From Cheilinus undulatus (taxonomy: Eukaryota > Chordata > Actinopteri > Labriformes > Labridae), in the NCBI RefSeq assembly GCF_018320785.1, contig NC_054867.1, positions 25,609,855 to 25,673,854 of the forward strand: a stretch of DNA of 64,000 nucleotides, given 5' to 3'. Positions within the stretch are counted from its first letter, which is position 1, and every line of letters starts with the position of its first letter. The translations under genes were made by a program, and so were the position numbers. Under the pieces are notes generated by a model that ran no database searches, had not been told where the DNA came from, and saw nothing but the letters and a program-made list of their open reading frames with translations. Positions 12,801 to 22,500 of the stretch are shown piece by piece.

Positions 12801-15800
12801 CGAGGATCAGCTTTCCCTCCATCACACAGAGATTAAAGCACCGCCTGACCGCCTCAGCCTTGGGAGAGCACAGCGCACACAAACTCACACTCAACAATAC
12901 ACACAGGGGCCAGCTTTCAATTTTACTGTAATGACAAGCCTGGGCACCAGTTATTGTGATCACTGCCAGTCAGTGCAGTGTTTAGACTGGAGTAGTAGCT
13001 CTACGCTTCCCCTCCTAGACGGAAAATATGTCAGCTGGTCGTTTTGGTTTTATTGCTCTCTTTTTGTCTGTGCTCAATGCTGAAAGTACACATATTTAAA
13101 AAATTCTTCAGATGAACAACAACAAAAATGTATCCACAAATAGGAGAACAAAACAGCAGGACAGAGATAAAAAATATATACATATATAGCAGAACCCCAA
13201 CAGTACAAGAACCTTACCAACCAATTTATAAGACTGCTAATAATAAAATACAATTCTAAAAGGAGTTTGCAAGTTATCAAATAATTTCTGTGGTTAACCA
13301 TGATTAATCTCTGTTTTGAAATTCTACTATTTGTATATGAAACTGTATTTTATTATTGTTTTTATTTTGGATTGTTGTACTGTCTCAACCAAGGGTAATG
13401 CTCTAGGTGCTAGCATGCTTTTATTTTTAAGTAAAGGAACTGAAGATTGTGACATAAACTTAAGCACTGAAAAAAGGAACTTGTTATGGATTCAAAATAA
13501 AATAAGGAAATGATAGATAAAGTAAGTGTTTGATGCAGATTACTTTTGACTTGTCCATGGAGCTGTCTGTAAGTGTTTTTTAAGTGAAATTAGGCATTTC
13601 AAGTTGACAATGTGCAGTTGTACAACCAAAATATCAAACATGTCAGAAATCCATCCAACCAGTTGGGAGCAGCTGGCTGGGCAGTGTTCAGCCATCATGT
13701 CCTCCTGTACACTTCAAGAAAAACACTGTACAATCAGGCTGAAAGATGGCCAGACCAAAGTTATTATAGTTAAATTAACTAAATAACTAAAACAAAAATG
13801 TAAAAATCATTTTAGTGGCATACTAATTGCCATGTGCACTCAAGCCTGGAGGGTGTAAAATGGTCTGATTTCATTGGAGAAGACTTCAACCAACTAATAT
13901 TTTAGGTCTTGAGTTGTACCTAAATAACATATTTAAATGAATAAAAAGTGAAAAGTGAAGAGTAACTTTTTGAATTTATTCTACATGATTGTATAATGCT
14001 CAATTTTTATGGGGCCTTTTGGGTCTCACCCCTGAAAAGTACGTCTTATTTTTGCAAAATTAAAACAAAAAGAAAATTCCAATTTCCTAATTCTAATCTA
14101 AAAATTCATTCTAATTTTTTGAGACACTGAATTTTGGGTTTTCTTATCTGTAAGCTATAATCATCAACATTTCAAGAAATAAAGGCTTGAAATATTTCAC
14201 TCTATGTGTAACAAGTCTATATAATATATGAGTTTCACTTTCAGAAAAGAGTGACAAAAAATATTGAACTTTTTCATGGTATTCTAATTTTTTGAGACAT
14301 ACCTGTACTTTTACTCCTGAAACCAGTCAATCCTTTCCATAGCCCTGGATGCATCTAAGCTTAAGTCCAGGGGTCGTGGGTGCAAAAATCTAAAAGGGGA
14401 CTGATATCAAATTTAGCAGAAATAAATAAGTAAATAATAAAAAATAGAAGTACTGTACGAGAGGCAGGGAAAACATTGCTGTCTTGTGGTGCCTAAAGTG
14501 TGAGCCTGTGTGATTTAATAGAATATGAGGTCAGGCAGTGAGTCAAAAACATATGAAGGTGGTTCTTTGACTTGACTTTGTTTTTGTGTCCTCTAACCAT
14601 GTCTACTCTGTGTCTACTGTAGTGACAGCCCACACTGTGAGCCCCCCCTAGTGGAAGAGCCTGCACCTGACACCATCTCTGTCCGCAACAACAGTGAAGA
14701 TGGTAAGAAAAACATGCAGACATGCATGCGCACACTTCTGGTATATACATATGCCGTAATTATGCAGAACTTACAGGCCAGTGTACTCCACCAGTTTTAA
14801 GAGATCCCACCCTTCCTTTCTCACCAGTAACCTTGTTTGGCTCTAACCTTTAAACACAGCTCACATCCTGCTTCCAGTAACCTGTTTATTATGCTGCTTT
14901 TGTCACTGCTCAGCACTTTAACATTTGTGCAGTCACCATTAACCCGCTTTGCACTAATATTGCTTCCCGTCTCTACAACTTTTCTCTCCTCTGCCTCTCT
15001 GTTTCTTCTTGTGTCTGTCCACCCTCCTCTGAATCTCAGGCTCCTTGGCTGTTTCAGAGTCCGATCCCATCGAAGCCATTGCTCGGTTCGACTACTCTGG
15101 CCGGACTCCTCGAGAGCTTTCATTCAAGAAGGGGGCTTCTCTGCTTCTGTACCAGAGAGCCTCTGATGACTGGTGGGAAGGACGACACAATGGAGTGGAT
15201 GGACTTGTGCCACATCAGTACATCGTGGTCCAAGACATGTAAGATACACTACTGCATTACCACTGCTAGTTACAACCATATATGCATAAAGAACAGAAAA
15301 TAAGAGCTGCTTTTTTTCACCTACTCTCATGATCTTCGGCAATAGCAAACACCTAGACAGGACACTTTGCACTTGTTTTACAACTTTGCCAAAAGTAAAC
15401 ACACAGAAAGTCTTTCACAGGAAATCCTTCTTACCAAGGAAGCTAATCTGATAACTTATGATAGCACATCTAGCACACAGCACACAGTTTGCTTTTTAGA
15501 TAAAAGTGATATCTACACTTTTGTGCACGCAAACAACGTAAGCAAACACAAAAATAGGACTTATAAAAAAGTGAGCTCTGTCAAAGTAATCTGATTGAAC
15601 GGATAGATATTCCATAAGTGCCACAAAATCACTGTGACTTTTACAATAAACACCAACTAATGTTAATTTACAATACATTGAACAATCTTATAAATCAATC
15701 TGATGCTTCATAATCACAAAACAGACCTCAGTGTCACCAGTTTATGATAAATAAAAAGTCCCAAATAAATTTGCATAAATCTGACTAGCTTGTGGTTTGC

Positions 15801-18799
15801 CATGGATACAAACAGAGCAGCAAGACTGCAGCAGGATGTTGAGGTAGCTTGGCAACAGTCCAGTTTCACTCAAGTTGTTGAACTTGTTAGGTTGGCTGGA
15901 AAAAAGGATCTGTTGTTGATTATTACCTTTATCATAGTAGCTTGTAGATAGGGATAACATTCTTAGACCTCCTATGAAAATTTCAGTATTTCCCAAGTTT
16001 TGTTAAACATAGAAAGGAATTTTTACCATAACTTTTCCAAAAATACTAGTTGTAGTTTATTTTGGATGCTTACATTTATTTTTTGCACATAGAAACATAG
16101 CCCCCTTTAGAACTAACCTTTTGTTGAGCCATAGCACAAACCACTGCTGTGTAATGATGTTACTTAACTTTGTAATGCTCAAAGCTTTTAAAATCAAGTT
16201 AAAAATGAGGGTTATCTTCCAGTTTACACACAGTACAAGAACTTCAATAAGGGTTTGAGCTGTCACTTGAGAAAGGAATTACATAAAGATGGAAGGAATC
16301 ATTAAGATAGAAGGAATGTGTGAAGATTTTGAAAGAAAACCTCAAGCAGTCAGCAGCAAAACTGGGTCTGGGTCATCCCTTTGTCTTCCAACAACCCAAA
16401 ACATACGTCACTCCTGGTGAAGAACTCCCTCCAGAAGACCAATTTGAATGTTACTGACTGGCCTTCATAAAGCCCTGACTTGAATGCTATTGAAAATCTG
16501 TGGGGTGAACTGAAGACTAAGGTCCGTGCCAGAAGACCATCAAATCTGGAGGCATTGGAGAGATCCACCAAAAAAGAATGGACTGGGATTCCTCAGGAAA
16601 CGAATCTGAGACTTTTTGAAAACTACAACAAACAACTGCAGGCTGTTATCAAGCAAGAAGGAGACAAACTGACTGTTAGCATCAGGGGGGCTAATAATTT
16701 AAACCTTGGTCATTTTTTGGTTTTTGCAAAATAATGTTGTAATGTTTATGTGTGAAGAGTAAAATAATGTAAGCATCCAAAATTCAACTAGGATGTCTGG
16801 AAACGCTGTGTTAAAAATTCTTTGTTCTGTTTAACAGCACTTGGGAAATACTTAAAAATTGAAAATTTCATATAGGGGCTAATAATTTTGTCCTCACCTG
16901 TAACTTCAGTAAAAGTGCTGTCAGACTAAAGGTTGTGATTTTGTTATGAATATCAGCACTGCTGTCATATCTGTGGCCCTGCTATCTATGACCAAATCAC
17001 CACAATGCAGATATTTAGTACAGCATCACAGTCTTGAGTGTAAAACTATCCTAAATACATGGTGGTAGTAAATCATTTGTAATGGTTCATAAAAACGGCT
17101 GTGAGAAAGAAAGCTGTGCTCACCTGTAGTCGTAGAAGACTTAATTATAAAGGCTGACAAATGCTTGACTTCCCCTTTAAGTTACTTTTTGGGTTTAACC
17201 CTTTGTTTTCTGAATAGATAAAAACCTTTTGCTGATCAGTGTTAGCAGTAGTTTTTATCATTGCTTATGCAGCTTTACATCTCTCTACTGTGGTCTGTTT
17301 GAATATGAGTCAAAGTCTGTGCTGTTACTGCTGATAAAAAGCTAAGCTGAACTTGGGTGAAGTTTCTCTGTCAGTAGTTGTGTATCAGCATGAGACACAG
17401 TTCCTCCTCTGCTGGTTTGATGTGGGATCAAGGCTCAGCAGTGATTCAACTGCTTTTGTTTGTTTGTTTCAGGTCTGACGGAGGAAGGGGAAGTCCAAAG
17501 CCTGATATGGACAGCAGGGACCTGCTGGAGGAGAGGGTGGCGACAAGAGGCAGTGCTGCTTCACCTACTGGAGCTCATGTGGCTGACATCTACCTGGCCA
17601 ACCTGAACAAGTGAGTTCATGTTCACTAACAAACTATTTGAAGTATACTTTGTATAGCTATAGTAGATTTTCGTTTTCATCTTTAGTCTTTTTTATCACA
17701 GAAAATTGAAATGACAAAACTTTGTTGTTGACATTTCCTCTCTGTCAGGTTGAGGAAACGTCCCGAGTCCAGCGGCATCAGAAGAACTTTCCGTGGTTCT
17801 GAGAGCGAGAGCACCAGTCCGGGAACCAGCGCAGGAGGAAGTGGAGGTGTGAGAACAGCCTCTCTCCCTGTTGGAGGGGCTCTGGTTAAAGAAACAGGAG
17901 ACAAACGGCCTGTAAGTGCTCACAGCATCCTCAACTCAGTCACCCGCCATTCCTCTCTAAAGACCAAGGTATAGTAACATTTGAAATTAAAAAAAATAAA
18001 GTGAATGGATGGTTTTGTCTAGTTTAGCAAGTATTTAATTCATAATGCTGTACAAAAATACAGGTGGAGAGTCCACAGTTACGCAAAACAACTACAGCAG
18101 GGCGCTCTAAGAGCTTCAGCAACCACAGACCCCTAGACCCTGAGGTCTTCTCTCAGGTGGAGCAGAGCTCACAGGTATGACCTCACTTAACAGATTAGAC
18201 TCTCCTCCTGATACTTGAGCTGTTTTCTTTGCTAACATTATCTTTGTCTGCAGGACATGGAGGCTACTGGGCTGAGTGAGATCAGCAAGCTGGAGAGACA
18301 GGGCACCTCCAAACACACGCACACCCCTGACGTGGTCTTGGACACACTGGAGCAGCTGAAAAGCGTGGGTGGAGGAGGAGCATCAGAGCCCTCCAGCCCG
18401 CTCCACTCCCGTCTGCTGAGGGACGGCGAAGGAGGCCCCTCGCATGCCCATCCGCTTCAACGCAGCGCTTCCTCTGCCAGCGACGTGCCTTCCTCCTTCC
18501 GCCAATCAAAGAGCCAGCCGCGGAGCCCCCTGCCCTCTGCCACCTCCCCGTCCCTCTCCTCCTCCTCCCTGTCCTCCTCTGTACCTTCCTTTAGAGAGCT
18601 TCGACCCCCAGCAACAAGGCCCAAGCCGGTGGTGTTCCCAAAAGGTGGAGGAGGAAGCGGGAGCCCAGCTATGGGTTCCCCAACCTCCACGGTTCCCCCT
18701 ACACCTCCCCCTCCTCCTGCAGGCCACACACACTCTCTCCCTCACACCCCTCCACCTCCACCTCCACCCCAATCTAATGACAAATCCTGCCCTGCTTAG
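3614..18799 (+). CDS. srgap2: SLIT-ROBO Rho GTPase-activating protein 2 (3' part, 17 exons)
   Basis: SRGAP2 bends membranes through its F-BAR dimer and stimulates GTP hydrolysis by Rho-family GTPases, chiefly Rac1, downstream of Slit-Robo in migrating cells and neurons. The window holds the last 854 codons plus stop in 17 exons whose phases join without conflict: 3614-3835, 3982-4083, 4199-4396, 4785-4869, 7787-7814, 8076-8106, 8817-8877, 9050-9127, 9251-9385, 9484-9589, 12345-12569, 14623-14702, 15040-15238, 17473-17610, 17749-17968, 18064-18174, 18254-18799. Local residues 1-200 are the end of the F-BAR and helical region, about 225-410 RhoGAP with the arginine finger in GIFRVSG, and about 456-516 SH3. 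The remainder is a Ser/Pro-rich tail ending DKSCPA (human DKSCTV, from memory). The F-BAR start lies left of the window. SRGAP1 and SRGAP3 fit less well in the linker and tail. The fish tail is longer than the human one because of a poly-proline insert. Confidence 0.96.
3982..4083 (+). CDS. srgap2: srgap2 exon: F-BAR extension helix
   Basis: This exon has 34 codons in phase 0, from acceptor 'gtgtag' to donor GAG|gtctga. The peptide includes [18 protein letters not shown] and [10 protein letters not shown], a helical, coiled-coil-like stretch conserved in SRGAP2. The acceptor was chosen because it gives the same spacing (seven residues) before the CAQ motif as I recall in the mammalian protein. 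Confidence 0.9.
4199..4396 (+). CDS. srgap2: srgap2 exon: helical linker (VKKTMEATL...)
   Basis: This exon has 66 codons in phase 0, from acceptor 'tttcag' to donor ACG|gtgaga. It encodes [20 protein letters not shown], then [19 protein letters not shown], then [16 protein letters not shown], with very high similarity to vertebrate SRGAP2. Confidence 0.96.
4785..4869 (+). CDS. srgap2: srgap2 exon: [15 protein letters not shown] helix
   Basis: This exon has 28 codons plus one base and ends GAA A|gtaagc. It encodes [20 protein letters not shown] and IKKTLGE. It closes the helical region before the RhoGAP linker and hands over to the first of two very short exons about 2.9 kb downstream. Confidence 0.95.
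5363..5420. repeat. Interspersed repeat, partial first copy
   Basis: 'gccattagccctatctccc' and then 'gaatcctttaaaaaattcc' match, with few changes, the start of the copy at about 5831. The match stops at 'tcctggatcc', after which the two copies differ. Confidence 0.6.
5831..6063. repeat. Interspersed repeat with 'cataacctccttggcagagg' end
   Basis: The copy starts 'gagctctgccattagccc', runs through 'tttcatcaaaatccgtac' and 'actttttgagttatat' and a short run of 'aactaact', and ends 'ataacctccttggcagagg'. I recognise this closing motif from abundant teleost repeats but cannot assign the class. Confidence 0.6.
6140..6450. repeat. AGCTA/GCTA-rich low-complexity tract
   Basis: About 300 bp are dominated by irregularly spaced tagc, agcta and gtagct words, such as 'gctatgctagctatgtagc'. 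There is no open frame and no fixed period. Similar GCTA-rich patches are common in fish DNA. Confidence 0.6.
7787..7814 (+). CDS. srgap2: srgap2 28-bp micro-exon
   Basis: The 28 bases lie between 'cctttag' and '|gtaggt'. They complete Ser (A|GT) and encode QKTDCCLA plus two bases. The human protein reads QRTDCSLAR here, from memory. Because 28 is not a multiple of three, skipping this exon alone shifts the frame. Confidence 0.88.
8076..8106 (+). CDS. srgap2: srgap2 31-bp micro-exon
   Basis: The 31 bases lie between 'ggcgtag' and '|gtaatt'. With the two bases carried over they encode [11 protein letters not shown], ending in phase 0. The basic Arg/Ser stretch is the short linker before RhoGAP, where srGAP paralogues differ most; I recall a GRRN-type linker in SRGAP3. 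Confidence 0.86.
8817..8877 (+). CDS. srgap2: srgap2 exon: RhoGAP start
   Basis: This exon has 20 codons plus one base, from acceptor 'attttag' to donor CAT G|gtgagg. It encodes [20 protein letters not shown], the first helix of the RhoGAP fold. Confidence 0.95.
9050..9127 (+). CDS. srgap2: srgap2 exon: RhoGAP arginine finger
   Basis: With the split Gly codon it encodes [17 protein letters not shown] and then [10 protein letters not shown]. The catalytic arginine finger is the AGA codon at 9073-9075 inside GIFRVSG, so the GAP active site is intact. Confidence 0.96.
9251..9385 (+). CDS. srgap2: srgap2 exon: RhoGAP middle
   Basis: This exon has 135 bases, starts with the split Gly of FERGEDPLAG and ends GTC T|gtgagt. 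It encodes [20 protein letters not shown] and [10 protein letters not shown], including the conserved K-LYFR-L segment of the GAP fold. Confidence 0.96.
9484..9589 (+). CDS. srgap2: srgap2 exon: RhoGAP helix ([12 protein letters not shown])
   Basis: This exon runs from acceptor 'ttccag' to donor CA|gtgagt and encodes [19 protein letters not shown] and then [12 protein letters not shown]. It joins the next exon, 2.75 kb away, through a split His codon. Confidence 0.95.
9590..12344. other. srgap2 intron carrying a Tc1-like element
   Basis: There is no host exon in this 2.75-kb intron. The left half is occupied by the Tc1-like element at 9910-11124. The rest is A/T-rich with nothing I can name. 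Confidence 0.8.
9910..11124 (-). mobile_element. Tc1-like DNA transposon, inactive, minus strand
   Basis: Both ends are visible. The left arm starts 'cagtaccgataaaaag' and the right arm, reverse-complemented, starts 'cagtgcatataaaaag'; both run on to a shared 'ataatttggctt'. The left flank is the TA target; the right flank has mutated to TC. On the minus strand, pieces of a Tc1 transposase are readable in order: a start with [14 protein letters not shown] and KWKEYG (DNA-binding part, 10521-10802), [10 protein letters not shown] (10305-10514), and [11 protein letters not shown] with [14 protein letters not shown] (10069-10308, catalytic DDE region). Stops and frame changes separate the pieces, so it is a dead copy. 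Confidence 0.92.
12345..12569 (+). CDS. srgap2: srgap2 exon: RhoGAP C-terminal part
   Basis: With the split His this encodes [20 protein letters not shown], then [19 protein letters not shown] and [16 protein letters not shown]. It contains the conserved N-M-x-x-x-NLA-x-x-F-GP signature of RhoGAP domains. The donor TTC TG|gtgaga leaves two bases that form Cys with the next exon. Confidence 0.97.
12570..14622. other. srgap2 intron
   Basis: No exon is seen. A patch rich in G near 12700-12800 follows the donor. From about 13870 to 14311 there is a probable DNA-transposon end listed separately. Confidence 0.75.
13870..14311. repeat. Probable DNA-transposon remnant
   Basis: The block contains 'aagaaataaaggcttgaaat' and 'tatgagtttcactttcag' and ends 'ctaattttttgagacatacc' then 'tgta'. 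A second 'ctaattttttgagacactg' lies near 14110. I know this closing phrase from teleost interspersed repeats. No coding remnant or clear second end is visible. Confidence 0.45.
14623..14702 (+). CDS. srgap2: srgap2 exon: RhoGAP-SH3 linker
   Basis: Eighty bases lie between 'actgtag' and GAT G|gtaaga. They encode [19 protein letters not shown] and SVRNNSED, an acidic linker poorly conserved between species. The exon is supported by correct phases on both sides (2 in, 1 out) and by the CDSPH start that I recall in the human protein. Confidence 0.85.
15040..15238 (+). CDS. srgap2: srgap2 exon: SH3 domain
   Basis: The whole SH3 domain lies in this exon. It starts [20 protein letters not shown], carries the ligand-binding DDWWEG motif in [16 protein letters not shown], and ends [11 protein letters not shown] across the splice. 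The SH3 domain of srGAP proteins binds proline-rich Robo1 and WAVE-type partners. The donor is GAC AT|gtaaga. Confidence 0.97.
15239..17472. other. srgap2 intron with Tc1 fragment
   Basis: No host exon is seen. The 3' half of a Tc1-like transposon occupies about 16300-16900; the remainder is A/T-rich non-coding sequence. Confidence 0.8.
16300..16900 (+). mobile_element. Tc1-like transposon, 5'-truncated
   Basis: The plus strand keeps the C-terminal half of a Tc1 transposase: [18 protein letters not shown] near 16335-16395, a frame break, then [20 protein letters not shown] and [13 protein letters not shown] (16480-16734). The element ends 'aattttgtcctcacctg' followed by TA at about 16901. 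The 5' half and left end are missing. Confidence 0.88.
17473..17610 (+). CDS. srgap2: srgap2 exon: post-SH3 ([12 protein letters not shown])
   Basis: This exon runs from acceptor 'tttcag' to donor AA|gtgagt. The first half is divergent ([16 protein letters not shown]). The last residues, [14 protein letters not shown], match the human [14 protein letters not shown] as I recall it. Confidence 0.93.
17749..17968 (+). CDS. srgap2: srgap2 exon: disordered tail, part 1
   Basis: This exon encodes [20 protein letters not shown], a Gly/Ser-rich stretch, and then [16 protein letters not shown]. The serine-rich basic patches resemble the phosphorylation and 14-3-3-type sites expected in this tail (inference). 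It starts with a split Lys and ends in phase 0 at AAG|gtatag. Confidence 0.92.
18064..18174 (+). CDS. srgap2: srgap2 exon: disordered tail, part 2
   Basis: This exon has 37 codons in phase 0 at both ends and encodes [20 protein letters not shown] and [11 protein letters not shown]. The AGRSKSFxNHRPxDPEV block is strongly conserved with the human protein. Confidence 0.95.
18254..18799 (+). CDS. srgap2: srgap2 last coding exon, proline-rich tail
   Basis: The last 181 codons end at TAG (18797-18799). Conserved anchors are [49 protein letters not shown] and DKSCPA. Between VVFPK and DKSC there is an extra Gly/Ser stretch followed by two poly-proline runs, [15 protein letters not shown] and [11 protein letters not shown], which I do not recall in the mammalian protein. 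Confidence 0.95.
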   Translation, partial: DMEATGLSEISKLERQGTSKHTHTPDVVLDTLEQLKSVGGGGASEPSSPLHSRLLRDGEGGPSHAHPLQRSASSASDVPSSFRQSKSQPRSPLPSATSPSLSSSSLSSSVPSFRELRPPATRPKPVVFPKGGGGSGSPAMGSPTSTVPPTPPPPPAGHTHSLPHTPPPPPPPQSNDKSCPA

Positions 18800-21290
18800 G
18801 ACCTCTAATTCTGATCTGAAAGTTACAAACACTTCGATTCTTACAGCTCTTTTATCAGGTGCAGAAAGCACTTCTTTTCTTTCTAACCCACTACTCATGT
18901 GTAGCATTCACTTCTTCATTTCCAGGAGGGGTCCTAAAGATTCCCTCTCCCTTCAGACTGTCAAGAGTTACTTCTGCCCTCTCCTGGCAGCTCTGCTATT
19001 ACATGTAAACTATCAGAGGGTGTAGATCAGTGGAAACACCCTTCAAAGACTTGTTCTTTGCCACCACAGAGATTCCAGGCATCCCTGGATTTTCCAGTCT
19101 TTCGCAAGGGAACAGAACTTGGGATGAACACTTAAGAGAAAAACAACTTACATTCACTTGATTGTGATGTTTGAAATTGTATTTGAGTGGGCGTGCAAGT
19201 GTTACCTGCCTTTACACACAGATCTAAATGAGGAACAAAAAGCACTGTTTGATTTTTGTATAGTAGACATGACAGGTTTTCTTTTTTCTTTCTTTACTTT
19301 TTAATGACCCATGACTAGCGGACTGGAAGAAAGGAGCGTTTGATTCCTTGACAATAGACTGTGAAATGCTAAGCTCTCACTCTGTGTAGAAATGAAACTC
19401 ACTGACTTGCTGCTTCAGAAGTGGAATAGGATGGGAGATAAAGGTGGACTTGTGGGATGATGAAAGGAAAGAAAACTGGGCCAAATATCAGTGTAAGTCG
19501 TGATCAAGAGCTTTATTTTTCTCTCTTCTTCCAGTGTTTGATATGTTGGTGTTTTTTTAATTTTTAAATATTGCTGTTCAGTACTAGCACCACAACAGGA
19601 GCATAGCAGGAAAGTTCTCCAACACCTAACAATGCTGACAGTCATTTTAAATCCAAAAATAGCAATAAAAATAATAATAAAGGCTGATAGTTTAAGGCAT
19701 TAGGCTGCTTCTCTCCTGCAGCTCTATTACGTATGTAGAGGACCACTGAAACCCAGCATTTTTACGCTGGACTCTACTCACACATACACAAACGTCTCCT
19801 CCAAATGTATGTGTGATGGTGTTTTGTGGCAGCTAAACGCCGTTCAGGTTTTCCTTGCATGCTGGGGCCATAGACAGCAGCTAAAATGGCAAGCTTGCTG
19901 GTTGCAACAGTGTCTATATCTGCAGTATAACAAAAAAAGAACATCAAAAAGCTTGCTCCTTTAACTATACTCTTCAGACTTAACAGAAAAAAGGGTTTTA
20001 TTATTCTAATGGTGTGTATGTATGTGTAATAATCATAATGATAACTGGAAGCATGGAGCTGGAGATCCTCCAGAGTGTGTTTAAATAGAAGCACAACCAA
20101 CCACCTCATCCAATGCGTTCTTAAGCAAAGTTTGCTTTTATTTTTTGTAGTGGTTTATCAATACTCAGCATCCTTAATGGTTAAATGTCAAACTGTGTAG
20201 CTGTCGGGGTGTGTTCATGTGTGTGAGCATGCGTGGATGTTGAGTATGTGCACATTAACCCCGCCCTTTGCCACGCATCATAATAAAGGGATGCCACCCA
20301 ACAGCAACAGTAAGGAGACATACAGGAAACTTTGTACCAGCAGCTTTTGTGCTGAATAAATATGCACTGTGTAAATGTGAGCAGATAAAAACACCTGCAG
20401 GGATACGTGAAACGTCTCTTCTTTGGTCACTGCTGTAACAACACCAGTGGCAGACCAGCTTTAAGAAAAGGGGTGAGACGCTCAAATCAAAGGACTTAAA
20501 CTTTTGTCTTTCTATGAAACGTTTCGCCAAAATGTATCTTTGCAAAATTAAATCTGATGATGATTTTAGGAATATGTGAAAAGTTTTGCAAACACTGACA
20601 CATGCAGTTCAGGGTGAACTGAATAAAGCCTTTTTTAAAAATGTATTTCTTGAGTATTGAACTCATTTTATCCTCATGTGGCCCTCTACCACGCTTTGCT
20701 CCTCCGCCCAGACATAACAGCACATACTGCATTCCTTTATGCTCTCTACCAGGTAATGAATCGTAATGATTATAAAATAAATCTCTGTATACTACCGTTT
20801 GTGTACTGCCTGGTGTATTTGCGTTTGCTCTTACCTCATTTTGACAACTGGAGGGAACACATAGTATACAGATATGCAGGGGGGTTGGTTGGTGTGTTTT
20901 GTTCTGAGGAGCTGGGACCCTCAAAAATCTCAAATCAATCATTGTGCACTTGACCAACTTGGCTTGGGTGTGGACTAACTGTGTGGGGATGATATGTTGG
21001 ATTTGAATATTGTTAAATATGCATTTTTGTGTCGATTTGAAACAACAGCAGAACTAAAAAAAAGACTGTAATGTCAAATCTATTTATAGTTGTCTCTGTA
21101 TTACTGGAGAATCCTGTGTTCAGATGTACTTTGTATATACAATGTTGTACATTACAGAGGTACACTCTTTTTTTGGTACAATATTGTACAGTAATAGCAA
21201 TAGTAGTTTAATCAAATAGGCCTTATATAATTCTATGTGTAGTTCTTGTAGTAGATCTGTTTTTTAATAAACATTGCTTGCTATAAAAAT
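18800..21290 (+). other. srgap2: srgap2 3' untranslated region
   Basis: About 2.5 kb follow the stop codon without a convincing reading frame, consistent with a long SRGAP2 3' UTR. Earlier AATAAA hexamers at about 19664 and 20622 could give shorter forms. A Pumilio-type word TGTATATA lies at 21132-21139, near the 3' end. Confidence 0.7.
21266..21271 (+). terminator. srgap2 polyadenylation signal AATAAA
   Basis: AATAAA is followed within 20-35 bases by a GT-rich stretch ('cttgagtgtcttgttt'), the usual arrangement around a cleavage site. It is the last good signal before the intergenic region. Confidence 0.65.
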
Positions 21291-21291
21291 C

Positions 21292-22500
21292 TTGAGTGTC
21301 TTGTTTATAATTATGAAATATCCTATATTCTTTGAACTGATAAGTGAATATACAGATGGATGACTATAGAACATACTGAAAACTGTATGGACCAACAATA
21401 CTTAACACAAAAGCATTATCTAAGCCCAAGTTGATGCATTTTATCAACAAAGTAGCTATGTACGGAAGCCCAGAATGGCAAACCAGGAGGCAATACTAAT
21501 CCATTTTGAAGTCTTGCTTTTATTTTTACCACTGTGTATTTGCTACAGTAGCTTGTCATCAATCGTTTTACATTTGATTTGTGAAATGGTTGGGAAAAGG
21601 ATGAGACTGCATTTTTTTTTTTTTTTTTCATACAAGTGCATACATGTTGAATGTCATTTTGATCTAAAATTCACATAGATTAACCCCAAAAATGTGTATT
21701 TTTAACAGTTTTTTCCCACCTCCTTTAAAGACAATACAGGAATTTTCCTGGGAAGGTTTAAAAAAAATGGGGCACTGGTAGCCTTATAGTTGTGCCCGTG
21801 CACCCCATGTACAGAGGCTTGTTGTCCTGAAATTGGGTGGGCTCAGTAGCTACCATGTAAGCTTGGGCCGGCTGAAGTTCATTGACCACAAAATAATCTA
21901 TATCAGTGTTGCGTCTAACGGGAAAAGAGCATTTTATTTTTCTCATTTTATTTAGGGAGCTTTCTTGGGTAATGTTACGTGTTTCCCCCTCAAACGTGTT
22001 GTTTATTTTCATATATTTTTCCGCTGGCCGTTCATAAGGTGAAAGTGTGACATTTGATCCACAAGGATTTGACTTGAAAAGTTATGCTTTTGTGATTTCT
22101 TTACAGATAAGAAAAATATCAAAATATATAGGCTATTGGGGATTGCAGTTAAGTTAAACAAAATTACCCATATGTGATTTTTCTTCCATGTAGGCCAAAT
22201 TTGTCCTGTGATTGTGTGACACACTGACAACATGTTATTAAGGAGAGTACCTACACTTTTTTTTCCATTTAAAGCACTGTACACAAATGTGCACACAGGT
22301 CTGTGTACTAACACGTTTGCAAATAGTTATGCAACAATAATAGCTCCATATTGCAGCGCATTCTCTGCAGATTCGTCGGGGATGTTTAAAAAAAACCCGA
22401 CGATTCCTGTTCAGTCTTCTCTCATAATTAAATGACAGTAACAGAGTCGGAAGTTCAGACAGACAAAAGTGCCTAGTGTGCACTTTGCGTTACTTCCGTC
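21292..22500. other. Intergenic, srgap2 to ikbke
   Basis: No gene is seen. A SINE head fragment lies at 21770-21830. A long T run stands at about 21611-21629. The sequence becomes more GC-rich after 22450 as the IKBKE promoter begins. Confidence 0.7.
21770..21830 (+). repeat. tRNA-SINE head fragment
   Basis: 'ggcactggtagccttatag' and 'gcaccccatgtacagaggc' match the tRNA-like head of a teleost SINE (A-box region and the 'ccccatgtac' spacer). The spacer is shared with the copy at 32081 ('caccatgtacgc'). The B box and tail are missing. Confidence 0.5.

Noticed and set aside
18444..19025. 193-codon plus-strand frame overlapping the SRGAP2 last exon
   Set aside because: It is a shadow in another frame, produced by the proline/serine-rich codons of the real exon.
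20496..20957. 153-codon minus-strand frame opposite the SRGAP2 3' UTR
   Set aside because: It has low-complexity, random-looking composition with no recognisable motif. Chance frames of this size are expected in 64 kb.
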